A DNA stretch of 32,166 nt, taken from contig JAJXUO010000035.1 in the NCBI GenBank assembly GCA_021782815.1, forward strand, positions 1 to 32,166, read 5' to 3'. The notes under the pieces were generated by a model, which made no database searches, was not told where the DNA came from, and worked only from the letters and a program-made list of their open reading frames with translations. A program made the position numbers and the translations under genes. Of the stretch, positions 7,439 to 14,733 are shown one piece after another (the first letter of the stretch is position 1; every line of letters starts with the position of its first letter). The DNA comes from Pseudomonadota bacterium (lineage in GTDB: Bacteria > Pseudomonadota > Alphaproteobacteria > Rhodospirillales > Magnetospirillaceae).

Positions 7439-8016
7439 AAAGCCTGTGCGTGTTCTGCGGCTCCGCGTCCGGCGCCGTTCCGGCCTATGGCGCGGCGGCG
7501 CGCGACCTGGGCCGCCAGCTGGCGGCCCGCGGCATCGCCCTGGTTTACGGCGGCGGCCGGGTGGGATTGATGGGCCAGGTGGCCGACGCCTGTCTGGACG
7601 CCGGCGGGCAGGTCACCGGCATCATCCCCCGCCATCTGCACGACAAGGAGGTGGGCCATCACGGCCTGACCACCCTGCATGTGGTGGAAAGCATGCACGA
7701 ACGCAAAGCCCTGATGGCGCGCCTGTCCGACGGCTTCCTGGTGCTGCCCGGCGGCATCGGCACCCTGGAGGAGTTTTTCGAGATCTGGACCTGGGGCCAG
7801 CTCGGCCTGCACGGCAAGCCCTTCGGGGTCTTGAATATCCAGGGCTATTACGACGGCCTGTTCTCCTTCCTCGACACCATGACCGGCCAGGGTTTTCTGA
7901 AAGCGGCGCACCGCGCCATGGTGCGGGTGGACGAGGATATCCACGCCCTGCTCGCCGCCCTGGCCGCGTGGCGGGCCCCGCCCCAGGAAAAATGGCTCGA
8001 GCCCGACGAAACATAG
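7435..8016 (+). CDS. LOG-family protein (TIGR00730; nucleoside 5'-monophosphate phosphoribohydrolase)
   Basis: This 193-residue Rossmann-type protein has the two LOG signatures: the active-site segment SMHERK (86-91) and PGGIGTLEE (105-113), preceded by the nucleotide-binding YGGGRVGLMG (38-47). Members cleave the N-glycosidic bond of cytokinin nucleotides or AMP to release ribose 5-phosphate and base. In bacteria without plant association they are thought to act on AMP-like or damaged nucleotides, though annotations often say lysine decarboxylase, which is obsolete. It overlaps the cca stop by four bases (ATGA), and the creA start lies 8 bases beyond its stop, so these genes look co-transcribed. 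Confidence 0.9.
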   Translation: MKSLCVFCGSASGAVPAYGAAARDLGRQLAARGIALVYGGGRVGLMGQVADACLDAGGQVTGIIPRHLHDKEVGHHGLTTLHVVESMHERKALMARLSDGFLVLPGGIGTLEEFFEIWTWGQLGLHGKPFGVLNIQGYYDGLFSFLDTMTGQGFLKAAHRAMVRVDEDIHALLAALAAWRAPPQEKWLEPDET

Positions 8017-8024
8017 GAGGTTAT

Positions 8025-8873
8025 ATGAAAACGGATAGAGTTCCCCCTCAGGCGCCGGGCGTCGGGCTCCGCCCGACTTGGCTATCCTCGCTTATGCCTG
8101 CGCTTTCGCTCCGGCAACGCTCCGGCGCGCTCAACGCGCTAGTCACCGGCTGCGCCGGTTTCGGCTTTTATATGTCCCTCAAACGCCGGGCGCTGGCGTC
8201 CCGCCAGCTTGGCTTCCTCCGCTTCCCTCCTCCGCTTACGCTCCGTCGTCGCTCCGGCGCGCTCAACGCGCTCGTCACCGGCTGCGCCGGTTCCAGTGTT
8301 TTTCCCCCTCAGGCGCCGGGCGTCGGGCTCCGCCCGACTTGGCTATCCTCGCTTATGCCTGCGCTTTCGCTCCGGCAACGCTCCGGCGCGCTCAACGCGC
8401 TAGTCACCGGCTGCGCCGGTTCCATGCTGATGATCGCTCTGCTGCTGGGAGCCGTGGCGCCCGCCGCCGCCGAACAGGTGGGCTGCGTCTCCACCACCTT
8501 CAAGCTGGTGGGGGCCAACGACAAGATCTGCATCGATTCCTTCCACGACCCCAAGGTGGACGGCGTGGTCTGCCATGTCAGCCGGGCCCGCACCGGCGGG
8601 CTTTCGGGCATGGTCGGGCTGGCCGAGGACACCTCGGACGCCTCCATCGCCTGCCGCCAGGTGGGCCCCATCACCATCAAAGGGCGGTTGGACGACGGCG
8701 AGGACGTGTTCAAGGAAAGCCGATCCTGGCTGTTCAAAAAGCTGCGGGTGGTGCGCTTCTACGACAAGCCCAACAATACCCTGGTCTATCTCAGCTATTC
8801 CGATAAATTGGTGGACGGCTCGCCCAAAAACGCCATTTCCACCGTGCCCATCATGCCCTGGGGCGGCCGCTGA
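8025..8873 (+). CDS. creA: CreA family protein with in-frame palindromic-repeat insertion at its N-terminus
   Basis: From residue 134 the protein is a standard CreA: a signal-peptide core (MLMIALLLGAVAPAAA), then EQVGCVSTTFKLVGAND, VVCHVSRARTGG, GLAEDTSDASI, LRVVRFYDKPNNTLVYL and the terminal SPKNAISTVPIMPW. CreA is a small periplasmic protein of unknown role. Between the start MKTDR and that core lie about 128 residues encoded by three R2 repeats, all stop-free and in frame, with RSGALNALVTGCAG appearing three times. The start at 8025 has an excellent ribosome binding site (AGGAGG, 5 bases before ATG). The ATG at 8424 next to the signal peptide has none. A normal CreA is about 155-160 residues, so this 282-residue version has probably been expanded. 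Whether it is still exported is unknown. Confidence 0.82.
   Translation: MKTDRVPPQAPGVGLRPTWLSSLMPALSLRQRSGALNALVTGCAGFGFYMSLKRRALASRQLGFLRFPPPLTLRRRSGALNALVTGCAGSSVFPPQAPGVGLRPTWLSSLMPALSLRQRSGALNALVTGCAGSMLMIALLLGAVAPAAAEQVGCVSTTFKLVGANDKICIDSFHDPKVDGVVCHVSRARTGGLSGMVGLAEDTSDASIACRQVGPITIKGRLDDGEDVFKESRSWLFKKLRVVRFYDKPNNTLVYLSYSDKLVDGSPKNAISTVPIMPWGGR
8041..8423 (+). repeat. R2 modular palindromic repeat array 1 (three copies, inside creA)
   Basis: Copy A (8041-8160) and copy C (8302-8421) appear identical over 120 bases; copy B (about 8172-8293) is diverged. Each copy has a head hairpin (A and C: gtcggg/cccgac; B: gctggc/gccagc), a variable middle, the sequence gctccggcgcg, a gcgc-tcaac-gcgc hairpin and a tail hairpin (accgg...ccggt). 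The head, gcgc and tail stems are recognisably the modules of array 2 at 26608-27184. The exact junctions with creA are uncertain by a few bases. Confidence 0.9.
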
Positions 8874-8892
8874 GGGACTGGAGAGAAAACCC

Positions 8893-9621
8893 GTGTTTTT
8901 CATTCCCGCCATCATGGCCGGCTGCATGGCCCTGTTCGCCGCCACCGTCCCCCCGTCGGACGGCGCCCCCAAGCAACCGGCGGTAGCCGCCGCCCCGGCC
9001 GCGCCGCGGCCCCAACAGATGGCGACACCGGCCCCGGTCAAAGCAGCGGCTCCGGTCAAAACGGCGGCAGCGCCGCCCCCGGCCAAAACGGCGGCAACGC
9101 CGCCCACGGTGAAAACGGCGGCAACGCCGCCCACGGCCAAAGCCGCGCCGTGCCTCCAGGCCGCCGCGCCGCGCCGGGGCTTCACCCCGGACAGCCTGAT
9201 GGCCGCCCTGCGCCATGCCGGCTACGCCGCCACCGCCATGGATCTGCCGAAAGACGCCCCCAGCGTCAGCGGCGCCATCGCCACCCGCATCGACAAGGCC
9301 GATGTGGTCATCCTGCTGGACCAGTGCGGCAAATCCGGCACCGGCCGGGCCTGCACGGTGTTCCTCTCCACCACCTTCATCGATGATCGCGGCCTGGTCG
9401 ACGCCCGGCTGATCACCCGCATGAACGGCCATATGGTATTCGGCAAGGCCACCCTGAAACCCGGCGACGGCGGTCATGCCGCCTTCATGCTGAGCTATGC
9501 CGTTTCCGCCGACGTCGCCGCCGATCCCGGCGCCATCGTCGCCGCCCTGCGGAACTTCCGCACCGACATCACCCGCGCCTTCCGCGTCTACCGGGCCGCC
9601 GCCGGCGGCAAGACCCATTGA
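8893..9621 (+). CDS. Exported YbjN-like domain protein with Pro/Ala/Lys-rich linker
   Basis: The 242-residue product starts at GTG 8893, with GGAG 9 bases upstream. Residues 1-20 form a signal peptide or anchor (FFIPAIMAGCMALFAATV). Residues about 25-95 are a low-complexity linker of Pro, Ala, Thr and Lys with repeats of the type VKTAATPPT, typical of a periplasmic spacer. The C-terminal domain (about 98-235) contains FTPDSLMAALRHAGY, VILLDQC, RACTVFLSTTF and ITRMNGHMVFGKATL. This pattern (C...C-x-hydrophobic strand, then WN/MN...F..A.L) resembles YbjN-type domains. It is a clear paralogue of the next gene, which lacks the linker. Function unknown. It follows creA by 19 bases. Confidence 0.65.
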   Translation: MFFIPAIMAGCMALFAATVPPSDGAPKQPAVAAAPAAPRPQQMATPAPVKAAAPVKTAAAPPPAKTAATPPTVKTAATPPTAKAAPCLQAAAPRRGFTPDSLMAALRHAGYAATAMDLPKDAPSVSGAIATRIDKADVVILLDQCGKSGTGRACTVFLSTTFIDDRGLVDARLITRMNGHMVFGKATLKPGDGGHAAFMLSYAVSADVAADPGAIVAALRNFRTDITRAFRVYRAAAGGKTH

Positions 9622-9658
9622 AACGCGGCCACCCCTTTCCAACCCTCGGAGCCCCCTG

Positions 9659-10177
9659 ATGCTTCTTCGCGCCCTGCTGCTGGCCGTCTGCGCCCTCCTC
9701 GCCCCTGTCGGCGCCTATGCCGCCTCCAGCCCGTTCAGCCCGGCCAGCCTGATCGCCACCCTGCAAGGCAACGGCCTGGAGGCCCACACCTTCCCCCTGC
9801 CCCATGCCGCCCCCGGCCTGGAAGGCGCCATCACCACCGCCGTCAACGGCGCCAAGGTGGTGATCTTCGTCGGCAAATGCGACAGCCCGGCCCAGGGCGA
9901 GGTGTGCAGCCTTTATCTGTCGTCCACCTTCACCGACGACAAGAACCTGCTCAGCGCCGACATGATCACCCGCATGAACGGCAAGATGACCTTCTCGAAG
10001 GCCACCCTGCAAAATCATCCGGGCGGCTCGGTGGGCTTTTTCATCAGCTACGCCTTTCCCACCAAGGGCCTGACCGATACCCACTATCTGCTGACCGTGC
10101 TGCAGGCCTTCAGCATGGATCTCGCCCGGGCGGTCAGCGTCTACAAGGTGGACATGGACGCCAAGAAGCAGCCGTAA
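9659..10177 (+). CDS. Exported YbjN-like domain protein, paralogue of the preceding gene
   Basis: This is a 172-residue protein with a signal peptide (MLLRALLLAVCALLAPVGAY, cleavage near AYA). Its mature domain aligns end to end with the C-terminal domain of the upstream product: FSPASLIATLQGNGL, VVIFVGKC, EVCSLYLSSTFTDD and ITRMNGKMTFSKATL match position by position. The two cysteines before and within the VCSLYL strand are shared and could pair in the periplasm. The start at 9659 has CGGAG 8 bases upstream. A strong terminator follows directly, so this is the last gene of the rightward transcript. YbjN-like assignment is tentative; biochemical role unknown. Confidence 0.65.
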   Translation: MLLRALLLAVCALLAPVGAYAASSPFSPASLIATLQGNGLEAHTFPLPHAAPGLEGAITTAVNGAKVVIFVGKCDSPAQGEVCSLYLSSTFTDDKNLLSADMITRMNGKMTFSKATLQNHPGGSVGFFISYAFPTKGLTDTHYLLTVLQAFSMDLARAVSVYKVDMDAKKQP

Positions 10178-10181
10178 ACCT

Positions 10182-10215
10182 AAAAAAGGCGGACCCTCGG
10201 GGTCCGCCTTTTTGC
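10182..10215 (+). terminator. Rho-independent terminator
   Basis: A perfect 11-bp stem, aaggcggaccc pairing with gggtccgcctt, is flanked by an A-run on the left and TTTTTG on the right, 8 or so bases after the stop codon at 10177. With A- and T-runs on both sides it could also work for transcripts arriving from the right (bioB side). Confidence 0.9.
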
Positions 10216-10256
10216 GTTCAAAAAAACCGCTCTCGGCCTTATACCGCCCCGCATTG

Positions 10257-10428
10257 TACCAAACTGCAGTGATCGGAACCGATCACTGCACCCTCATGCG
10301 CCGGGCGGGTTTCTCCGAAACCCTTGGCGTCGTGCCTGATGGCGCGCTTTGCCTCACCGCGCCATCAGGCGCGCGTCGCCTTGCTCCTAACCGGCGTCGC
10401 GATGAGTCAAACTCATCGCGACTTGGTA
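10257..10428 (-). repeat. R1 dispersed palindromic element, full-length copy 2 (MITE-like)
   Basis: This 172-bp unit begins TACCAA and ends TTGGTA, perfect terminal inverted repeats with TA at both outer edges. Read on the - strand it contains four hairpins: cgcgatgag/ctcatcgcg, a 13-bp stem gcctgatggcgcg/cgcgccatcaggc, gggttt/aaaccc, and cagtgatcgg/ccgatcactg. It sits between convergent genes and touches the bioB stop codon (10429-10431). It carries no gene. The TA edges suggest a miniature inverted-repeat element of the type mobilised by IS630/Tc1-like transposases, but no such transposase is present here. Confidence 0.85.
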
Positions 10429-11427
10429 TTACACCTGCGGCGCGCCTTCCGGCTTCATGCCCAGGCGGCCCAGCAGCGAGCGGTCCTGGTCGGGCGAGGG
10501 ATTGTCGCAGGTGAGCAGGCGCTCGCCGCAGAACATGGAATTGGCCCCGGCCAGGAAGCACAGGGCCTGCATCTCGTCCGACATGGACTGGCGGCCCGCC
10601 GACAGGCGCACATAGCTCCTGGGCATCAGGATGCGGGCCACGGCGATGGTGCGCACGAAATCGAAAGGATCCACCGCCTCGGCGTTTTCCAGCGGCGTGC
10701 CCGGCACCTTGATCAGCAGGTTGATGGGCACGCTGTCGGGATGGCGGTCCATGTTGGCCAGGGTTTGCAGCATGCGGGCGCGGTCGTCGGTTTTCTCGCC
10801 CAGGCCGACGATGCCGCCCGAGCAGACCTTGAGGCCGGCCTCGCGGGCATGGTCGATGGTTTCCAGCCGGTCCTCGAAGGTGCGGGTGGTGATGATTTCC
10901 TTATAATGCTCGGGCGAGGTATCGATATTGTGATTGTAGTAATCGAGTCCCGCCGCCTTCAGCTGGCTGGCCTGCTCGGCGGTGAGCTTGCCCAGGGTGG
11001 CGCAGGTTTCCAGGCCCAGGGCCTTCACCCCCTCCACCATGCGCAGCACCTTGTCGAAGCCCTTGCCCGGCCCCTTCCAGGCGGCGCCCATGCAGAAGCG
11101 GCTGGCGCCCGACTCCTTGGCGGCCTTGGCCGATTCCAGCACGGTTTCGATCTCCATCAGGTCTTCCTTGGGGAGATCGGTGTTGTAATGGCCGCTTTGC
11201 GGGCAATATTTGCAGTCTTCCGGGCAGCGGCCGGTCTTGATGGAAATCAGGCGGCTGATCTGCACCCGGTTGGCGTCGAAGGTCTGGCGGTGCACCGTCT
11301 GGGCCTGATAGAGCAGATCGTTGAAGGGCAGCGCGAACAGCGCCTCCACCTCGGCTTCAGTCCAATCGTGACGCAGGCCCGAGGCGGAGACGGGCGAAGG
11401 AGCGACGGATGCGGCAGCAAACGGCAT
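10429..11427 (-). CDS. bioB: Biotin synthase
   Basis: This 332-residue radical-SAM enzyme converts dethiobiotin to biotin, the last step of the pathway. The radical-SAM cluster ligands are Cys68, Cys72 and Cys75 ([10 protein letters not shown]). Other family blocks are present: [34 protein letters not shown] and the C-terminal [13 protein letters not shown], which includes ligands region for the second iron-sulfur cluster. The start at 11427 has GGAAGG about 10 bases upstream. It is divergent from the bioF-led operon, from which it is separated by 123 bases. An R1 element directly abuts its stop codon. Confidence 0.97.
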   Translation of the reverse strand: MPFAAASVAPSPVSASGLRHDWTEAEVEALFALPFNDLLYQAQTVHRQTFDANRVQISRLISIKTGRCPEDCKYCPQSGHYNTDLPKEDLMEIETVLESAKAAKESGASRFCMGAAWKGPGKGFDKVLRMVEGVKALGLETCATLGKLTAEQASQLKAAGLDYYNHNIDTSPEHYKEIITTRTFEDRLETIDHAREAGLKVCSGGIVGLGEKTDDRARMLQTLANMDRHPDSVPINLLIKVPGTPLENAEAVDPFDFVRTIAVARILMPRSYVRLSAGRQSMSDEMQALCFLAGANSMFCGERLLTCDNPSPDQDRSLLGRLGMKPEGAPQV

Positions 11428-11550
11428 GGTACATTAACCTTCCTGATGACCAACCTGACGGTAAATCGTCCGCTGGGGCTATACCACCTTTGCATCGCCA
11501 ATAAAAACCCTTTAGAAGCCAGGAAATTCTGAACAAGGACCACGAAGACG
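11428..11550. promoter_or_regulatory. Divergent bioB / bioF regulatory region
   Basis: These 123 bases carry both ribosome binding sites (GGAAGG for bioB, AAGGA at 11535-11539 for bioF) and must hold both promoters. It is AT-richer than its surroundings. I looked for BirA-type (TTGTAAACC) and BioR-type (TTATnnATAA) operators and found neither by eye, so the mode of biotin control cannot be stated. Confidence 0.5.
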
Positions 11551-12735
11551 ATGTTCGAAGATAAATGGCGCGCCTGCCTCGAGGGGCTGGACTCCACGGG
11601 CCGCCGTCGCGCCCTGCGCCCCGTCGAACGGCGGGAGGACGGCCGTCTGGAGATCGGCGGCCGCGTTCTGGTGGATTTTTCCTCCAACGATTATCTCGGC
11701 CTCGCGCGTCATCCCGCCCTCATCGCCCGCGCCCGGGCCTTCGCCGAACGCTGGGGCGCCGGAGCGGGGGCCTCGCGGCTGGTCTGCGGCAATCTGCCGC
11801 CGTTCCTCGAGGTGGAGCGCAAGCTGGCGGCGGGCAAGGGCGCCGAGGCGGCGCTGGTGTTCGTCTCGGGCTTTCAGGCCAATTCCTCCATCATGCCGGC
11901 GCTCTTCGACCCCCAGGTGCTGGGCGCCCAGCCCCTGGTGTTCTGCGACCGTCTGAACCATGCCAGCATGCATCAGGGCTGCCTGGCGGCGGGGGCGCGC
12001 CAGCTGCGCTTCCGCCATAACGACCTCGACCACCTGGAGGAGCTGCTGCGCAAGCATGCCGGCGAGGACCGCCCGCGCTTCATCCTCACCGAAACCGTGT
12101 TCTCCATGGACGGCGACCGCGCCGATCTGGCCGGATTGACCGCCCTGGCCGAACGCTACGGCGCCTTCCTCTATCTCGACGAGGCCCACGCCACCGGCGT
12201 GCTGGGGGAAAGCGGTTTCGGCCTGGCCTCGGGCCTGGCCGGGCCGCGCTGTCTGGTGATGGGCACCTTCTCCAAGGCCCTGGGCGGTTTCGGCGCCTAT
12301 GTGGCCACCACCGCCACCCTGCGCGATTATCTCATCAACCGCTGCCCCGGCCTGATCTACGCCACCGCCCTGCCCCCGGCGGTGCTGGGGGCCATGGACG
12401 CCGCCCTCGACCTCATTCCCACCCTGACGGCGGAACGGGCGCGGGTGGCCGGGCACGGCCGGCGCTTCCGCGCCGCCCTGGCCGCCGCCGGGCTCGATAC
12501 CGGCGCCAGCAGCACCCAGATCGTGCCGGTGATCCTGGGCGAGGAGCGCCTGGCCCTCGACGTGGCCCGCGCCCTGGAGGGCGAAGGCCTGCTGGGCGTG
12601 GCCATCCGCCCGCCCACCGTGCCGCCCGGCACCAGCCGCATCCGCTTCGCCCTGTCGGCCCGCCACAGCGAGGCCGAAATCGACAGCCTGAGCGAGGCGG
12701 TGATCCGTCTGGCCGGAGCCGGAGGGCGGGGATGA
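11551..12735 (+). CDS. bioF: 8-amino-7-oxononanoate synthase
   Basis: This is a 394-residue PLP enzyme of the alpha-oxoamine synthase family. It condenses pimeloyl-thioester with L-alanine, releasing CO2, to form 8-amino-7-oxononanoate (KAPA). The PLP lysine is Lys242 in GTFSKALGGFGAY. The upstream DEAHATG (210-216) binds the cofactor ring, and SNDYLGLARHP and NHASMHQG are standard family blocks. It is first of five closely packed biotin genes, and its stop overlaps the start of the esterase gene by four bases (ATGA). Confidence 0.96.
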   Translation: MFEDKWRACLEGLDSTGRRRALRPVERREDGRLEIGGRVLVDFSSNDYLGLARHPALIARARAFAERWGAGAGASRLVCGNLPPFLEVERKLAAGKGAEAALVFVSGFQANSSIMPALFDPQVLGAQPLVFCDRLNHASMHQGCLAAGARQLRFRHNDLDHLEELLRKHAGEDRPRFILTETVFSMDGDRADLAGLTALAERYGAFLYLDEAHATGVLGESGFGLASGLAGPRCLVMGTFSKALGGFGAYVATTATLRDYLINRCPGLIYATALPPAVLGAMDAALDLIPTLTAERARVAGHGRRFRAALAAAGLDTGASSTQIVPVILGEERLALDVARALEGEGLLGVAIRPPTVPPGTSRIRFALSARHSEAEIDSLSEAVIRLAGAGGRG

Positions 12736-13361
12736 CCCCCACGCTGCTCTTCGTGCACGGCTGGGGGTTTTCCGCCGATTTCTGGCAGCCCCTGCGCCAG
12801 CGGCTGAACGGCATCCCCTGCCTGGCCTGGGATCTGGGCTTTCACGGCGCGCCGAACCGCCCCCTGCCCGCCGCCGACGGCCCGGTGGTGGCGGTGGGCC
12901 ATAGTTTCGGCCTGTTGTGGCTGCTGAAGGAACACCCCCTGCCCTGGCGCGCCCTGGTCTCCATCAACGGCTTTTCCCGCTTCACCCGCGCCGATGATTT
13001 TCCGCAAGGGGTGGCGCCGCGCCTTCTGGAGCGCATGGCCGCCCGCCTGGAAGAGGCGCCCGCCGCCGTCCATCGGGACTTCTTGGCCCGCTGCGGCATG
13101 GAAGCCGCGGCGTCCGACGGCCTTGACCCCGCCCGCCTGGCCTGGGGGCTTTCCGCCCTGGCCGGCTGGGATTGCCGCGCCGCCGCGCCCGTGGATCTGG
13201 CCCTGTGCGGCCGCCAGGATCCCATCGTGCCGCCGGCCATGAGCGAAGCCCTTTTTGCGCCGGCCCTTGCGAAATGGCGCGATGGCGGCCATCTTTTGCC
13301 CTTGTCCGATCCCGATTGGTGCGCCCGCCAGCTGACGGCGTATCTGGAGACCCTGATGTGA
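12732..13361 (+). CDS. Alpha/beta hydrolase, probable pimeloyl-ACP methyl ester esterase (BioH role)
   Basis: This is a 209-residue alpha/beta-fold hydrolase with oxyanion-side HGWG (9-12), nucleophile Ser58 in GHSFG, acid Asp163 (GRQDPIVPP) and His187 (DGGHLLPLSDP), a complete catalytic triad. Its place between bioF and bioC implies that it cleaves the methyl ester of pimeloyl-ACP to stop chain elongation, the job done by BioH in E. coli and by BioG, BioJ or BioK elsewhere. It is shorter than E. coli BioH (256 residues), suggesting a reduced lid. Which of the known esterase types it belongs to cannot be settled by eye, so no symbol is given. Overlaps bioF and bioC. Confidence 0.8.
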   Translation: MTPTLLFVHGWGFSADFWQPLRQRLNGIPCLAWDLGFHGAPNRPLPAADGPVVAVGHSFGLLWLLKEHPLPWRALVSINGFSRFTRADDFPQGVAPRLLERMAARLEEAPAAVHRDFLARCGMEAAASDGLDPARLAWGLSALAGWDCRAAAPVDLALCGRQDPIVPPAMSEALFAPALAKWRDGGHLLPLSDPDWCARQLTAYLETLM

Positions 13362-14113
13362 GTGAACAGCGCCGCAAGGAGCGCATCGCCGGAGCCTTTT
13401 CGGCCTCGGCCGGGGCTTACGACGCCGTGGCCGACGTGCAATGGATGGTCTCGGACCGTCTGGCCCAGCGCATCGCCGCCGCCTTGGCCCCGGCGCCGGC
13501 CCGTATTCTGGAAATCGGCTGCGGCACCGGTTTTCTCTCGGCCCGCCTCAAGGATCTTTATCCCGAGGCCGCGCTGACCCTGACCGACATTTCCGCCTCG
13601 ATGCTGGAACGTTGCCGCGGCCGCCTGGGCGACGGCCCCGTCTACCGCGTGCTGGACGGCGAGCGGCCCGAGGGCCTGGAGGGCGGCTTCGATCTCATCG
13701 CCTCCAGCCTGGCGGTGCAATGGTTCGTCGATCTGGGCGACGGCCTGGCCCGCCTGGCCCGCCTGCTGGCCCCGGGCGGCCGTCTGATGTTCGCCACCCT
13801 GGGGGCCAAAACCTTCCGCGAATGGCGCGCGGCCCACGCCGCCCTGCGGCTGGAATGCGGCACCCCCACCTATCCCGCGCCGGAGGAGCTGCCCTGGCCG
13901 CCCGGATACGGCCATGCCGTGGCCGACGAACTGCTGCTGCACCCTTACGCCGACGGCGCCGATTTCGTGCGCAGCCTGAAGGCCCTGGGCGCCGGCGAAC
14001 CGGCCCCCGGCCATCAGCCGCTGTCGCCCGGCGCCTTCCGCCGCCTGCTGGCCTCGCTGTCCGGCGAATTTTCCGCCACCTACCACCTGCTTTATGGAGA
14101 CATCCGCGCATGA
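13358..14113 (+). CDS. bioC: Malonyl-[ACP] O-methyltransferase
   Basis: This 251-residue class I SAM methyltransferase is expected to methylate the free carboxyl of malonyl-ACP, disguising it so that fatty-acid synthesis can build the pimeloyl chain. The SAM-binding glycine motif is LEIGCGTG (51-58). The N-terminal RIAGAFSASAGAYDAVADVQ is typical of BioC, and ASSLAVQWFVDL matches the family's post-I region. The start is GTG at 13358, overlapping the esterase stop (GTGA); the end overlaps bioD (ATGA). Identity rests on both motifs and operon position. Confidence 0.92.
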   Translation: MSEQRRKERIAGAFSASAGAYDAVADVQWMVSDRLAQRIAAALAPAPARILEIGCGTGFLSARLKDLYPEAALTLTDISASMLERCRGRLGDGPVYRVLDGERPEGLEGGFDLIASSLAVQWFVDLGDGLARLARLLAPGGRLMFATLGAKTFREWRAAHAALRLECGTPTYPAPEELPWPPGYGHAVADELLLHPYADGADFVRSLKALGAGEPAPGHQPLSPGAFRRLLASLSGEFSATYHLLYGDIRA

Positions 14114-14709
14114 GCGGCGTTTTCGTCACCGGCACCGATACCGATGTGGGCAAGACCATGGTTTCCGCCTGGCTGGTGCGCTCCTGGCGGGCCGATTACT
14201 GGAAACCGGTGCAATCCGGCGTCAGTCAGGGCGCCGACGCCGAGGTGATCCGCCGGGCCTGGACCGAAGTGCATGCCCATCCCAGCACCTACCTGCTGCC
14301 CGAGCCGCTGTCGCCGCACGAGGCGGCGGAGCGCGACGGCGTCAGTATCCGCCTTGGCGCCTTTTCCCTGCCCGAAACCGAGCGCCCCCTGGTGGTGGAA
14401 GGGGCCGGCGGCGTGCTGGTGCCCCTGAACGACCATCACCTGATGACCGATCTCATGAAGCATCTGGGATTGCCGGTGGTGGTGGTGGCGCGCAGCGGCC
14501 TGGGCACCATCAACCATACCCTGCTCACCCTGGAGGCCCTGCGCAACCGCCGCATCGCCGTGGCCGGGGTGGTGCTGAACGGCCCGCCCCATCCGGCCAA
14601 CCGCGCCGCCATCGAGCATTTCGGCAAGGTGTCGGTGATCGGCGAACTGCCGCTGCTGTCGGGGCCGGAAGCCCTGGCCGTGCATCCGCCCATCGCCTGG
14701 CATCCCTGA
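14110..14709 (+). CDS. bioD: Dethiobiotin synthetase
   Basis: This 199-residue ATP-dependent enzyme closes the ureido ring of dethiobiotin from 7,8-diaminopelargonate and CO2. The P-loop is GTDTDVGKT (8-16), followed by YWKPVQSG with the substrate-binding lysine (Lys32) and VEGAGGVLVPL (96-106) that binds magnesium and substrate. Its length is slightly under the usual 220-230, with a compact C-terminus ending PPIAWHP. It overlaps bioC by four bases, and bioA starts 24 bases after its stop. Confidence 0.94.
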   Translation: MSGVFVTGTDTDVGKTMVSAWLVRSWRADYWKPVQSGVSQGADAEVIRRAWTEVHAHPSTYLLPEPLSPHEAAERDGVSIRLGAFSLPETERPLVVEGAGGVLVPLNDHHLMTDLMKHLGLPVVVVARSGLGTINHTLLTLEALRNRRIAVAGVVLNGPPHPANRAAIEHFGKVSVIGELPLLSGPEALAVHPPIAWHP

Positions 14710-14733
14710 TTTTCGCACCGGAGCCCCGCCGTC

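Noticed and set aside
8424-8873. creA starting at the ATG directly before the signal peptide
   Set aside because: No purine-rich ribosome binding site precedes 8424, whereas AGGAGG stands 5 bases before the in-frame ATG at 8025; kept as an alternative only.
11428-11550. BirA or BioR operator between bioB and bioF
   Set aside because: No match to TTGTAAACC-type or TTATnnATAA-type palindromes was visible; GGTACATTAACC is only weakly symmetric.
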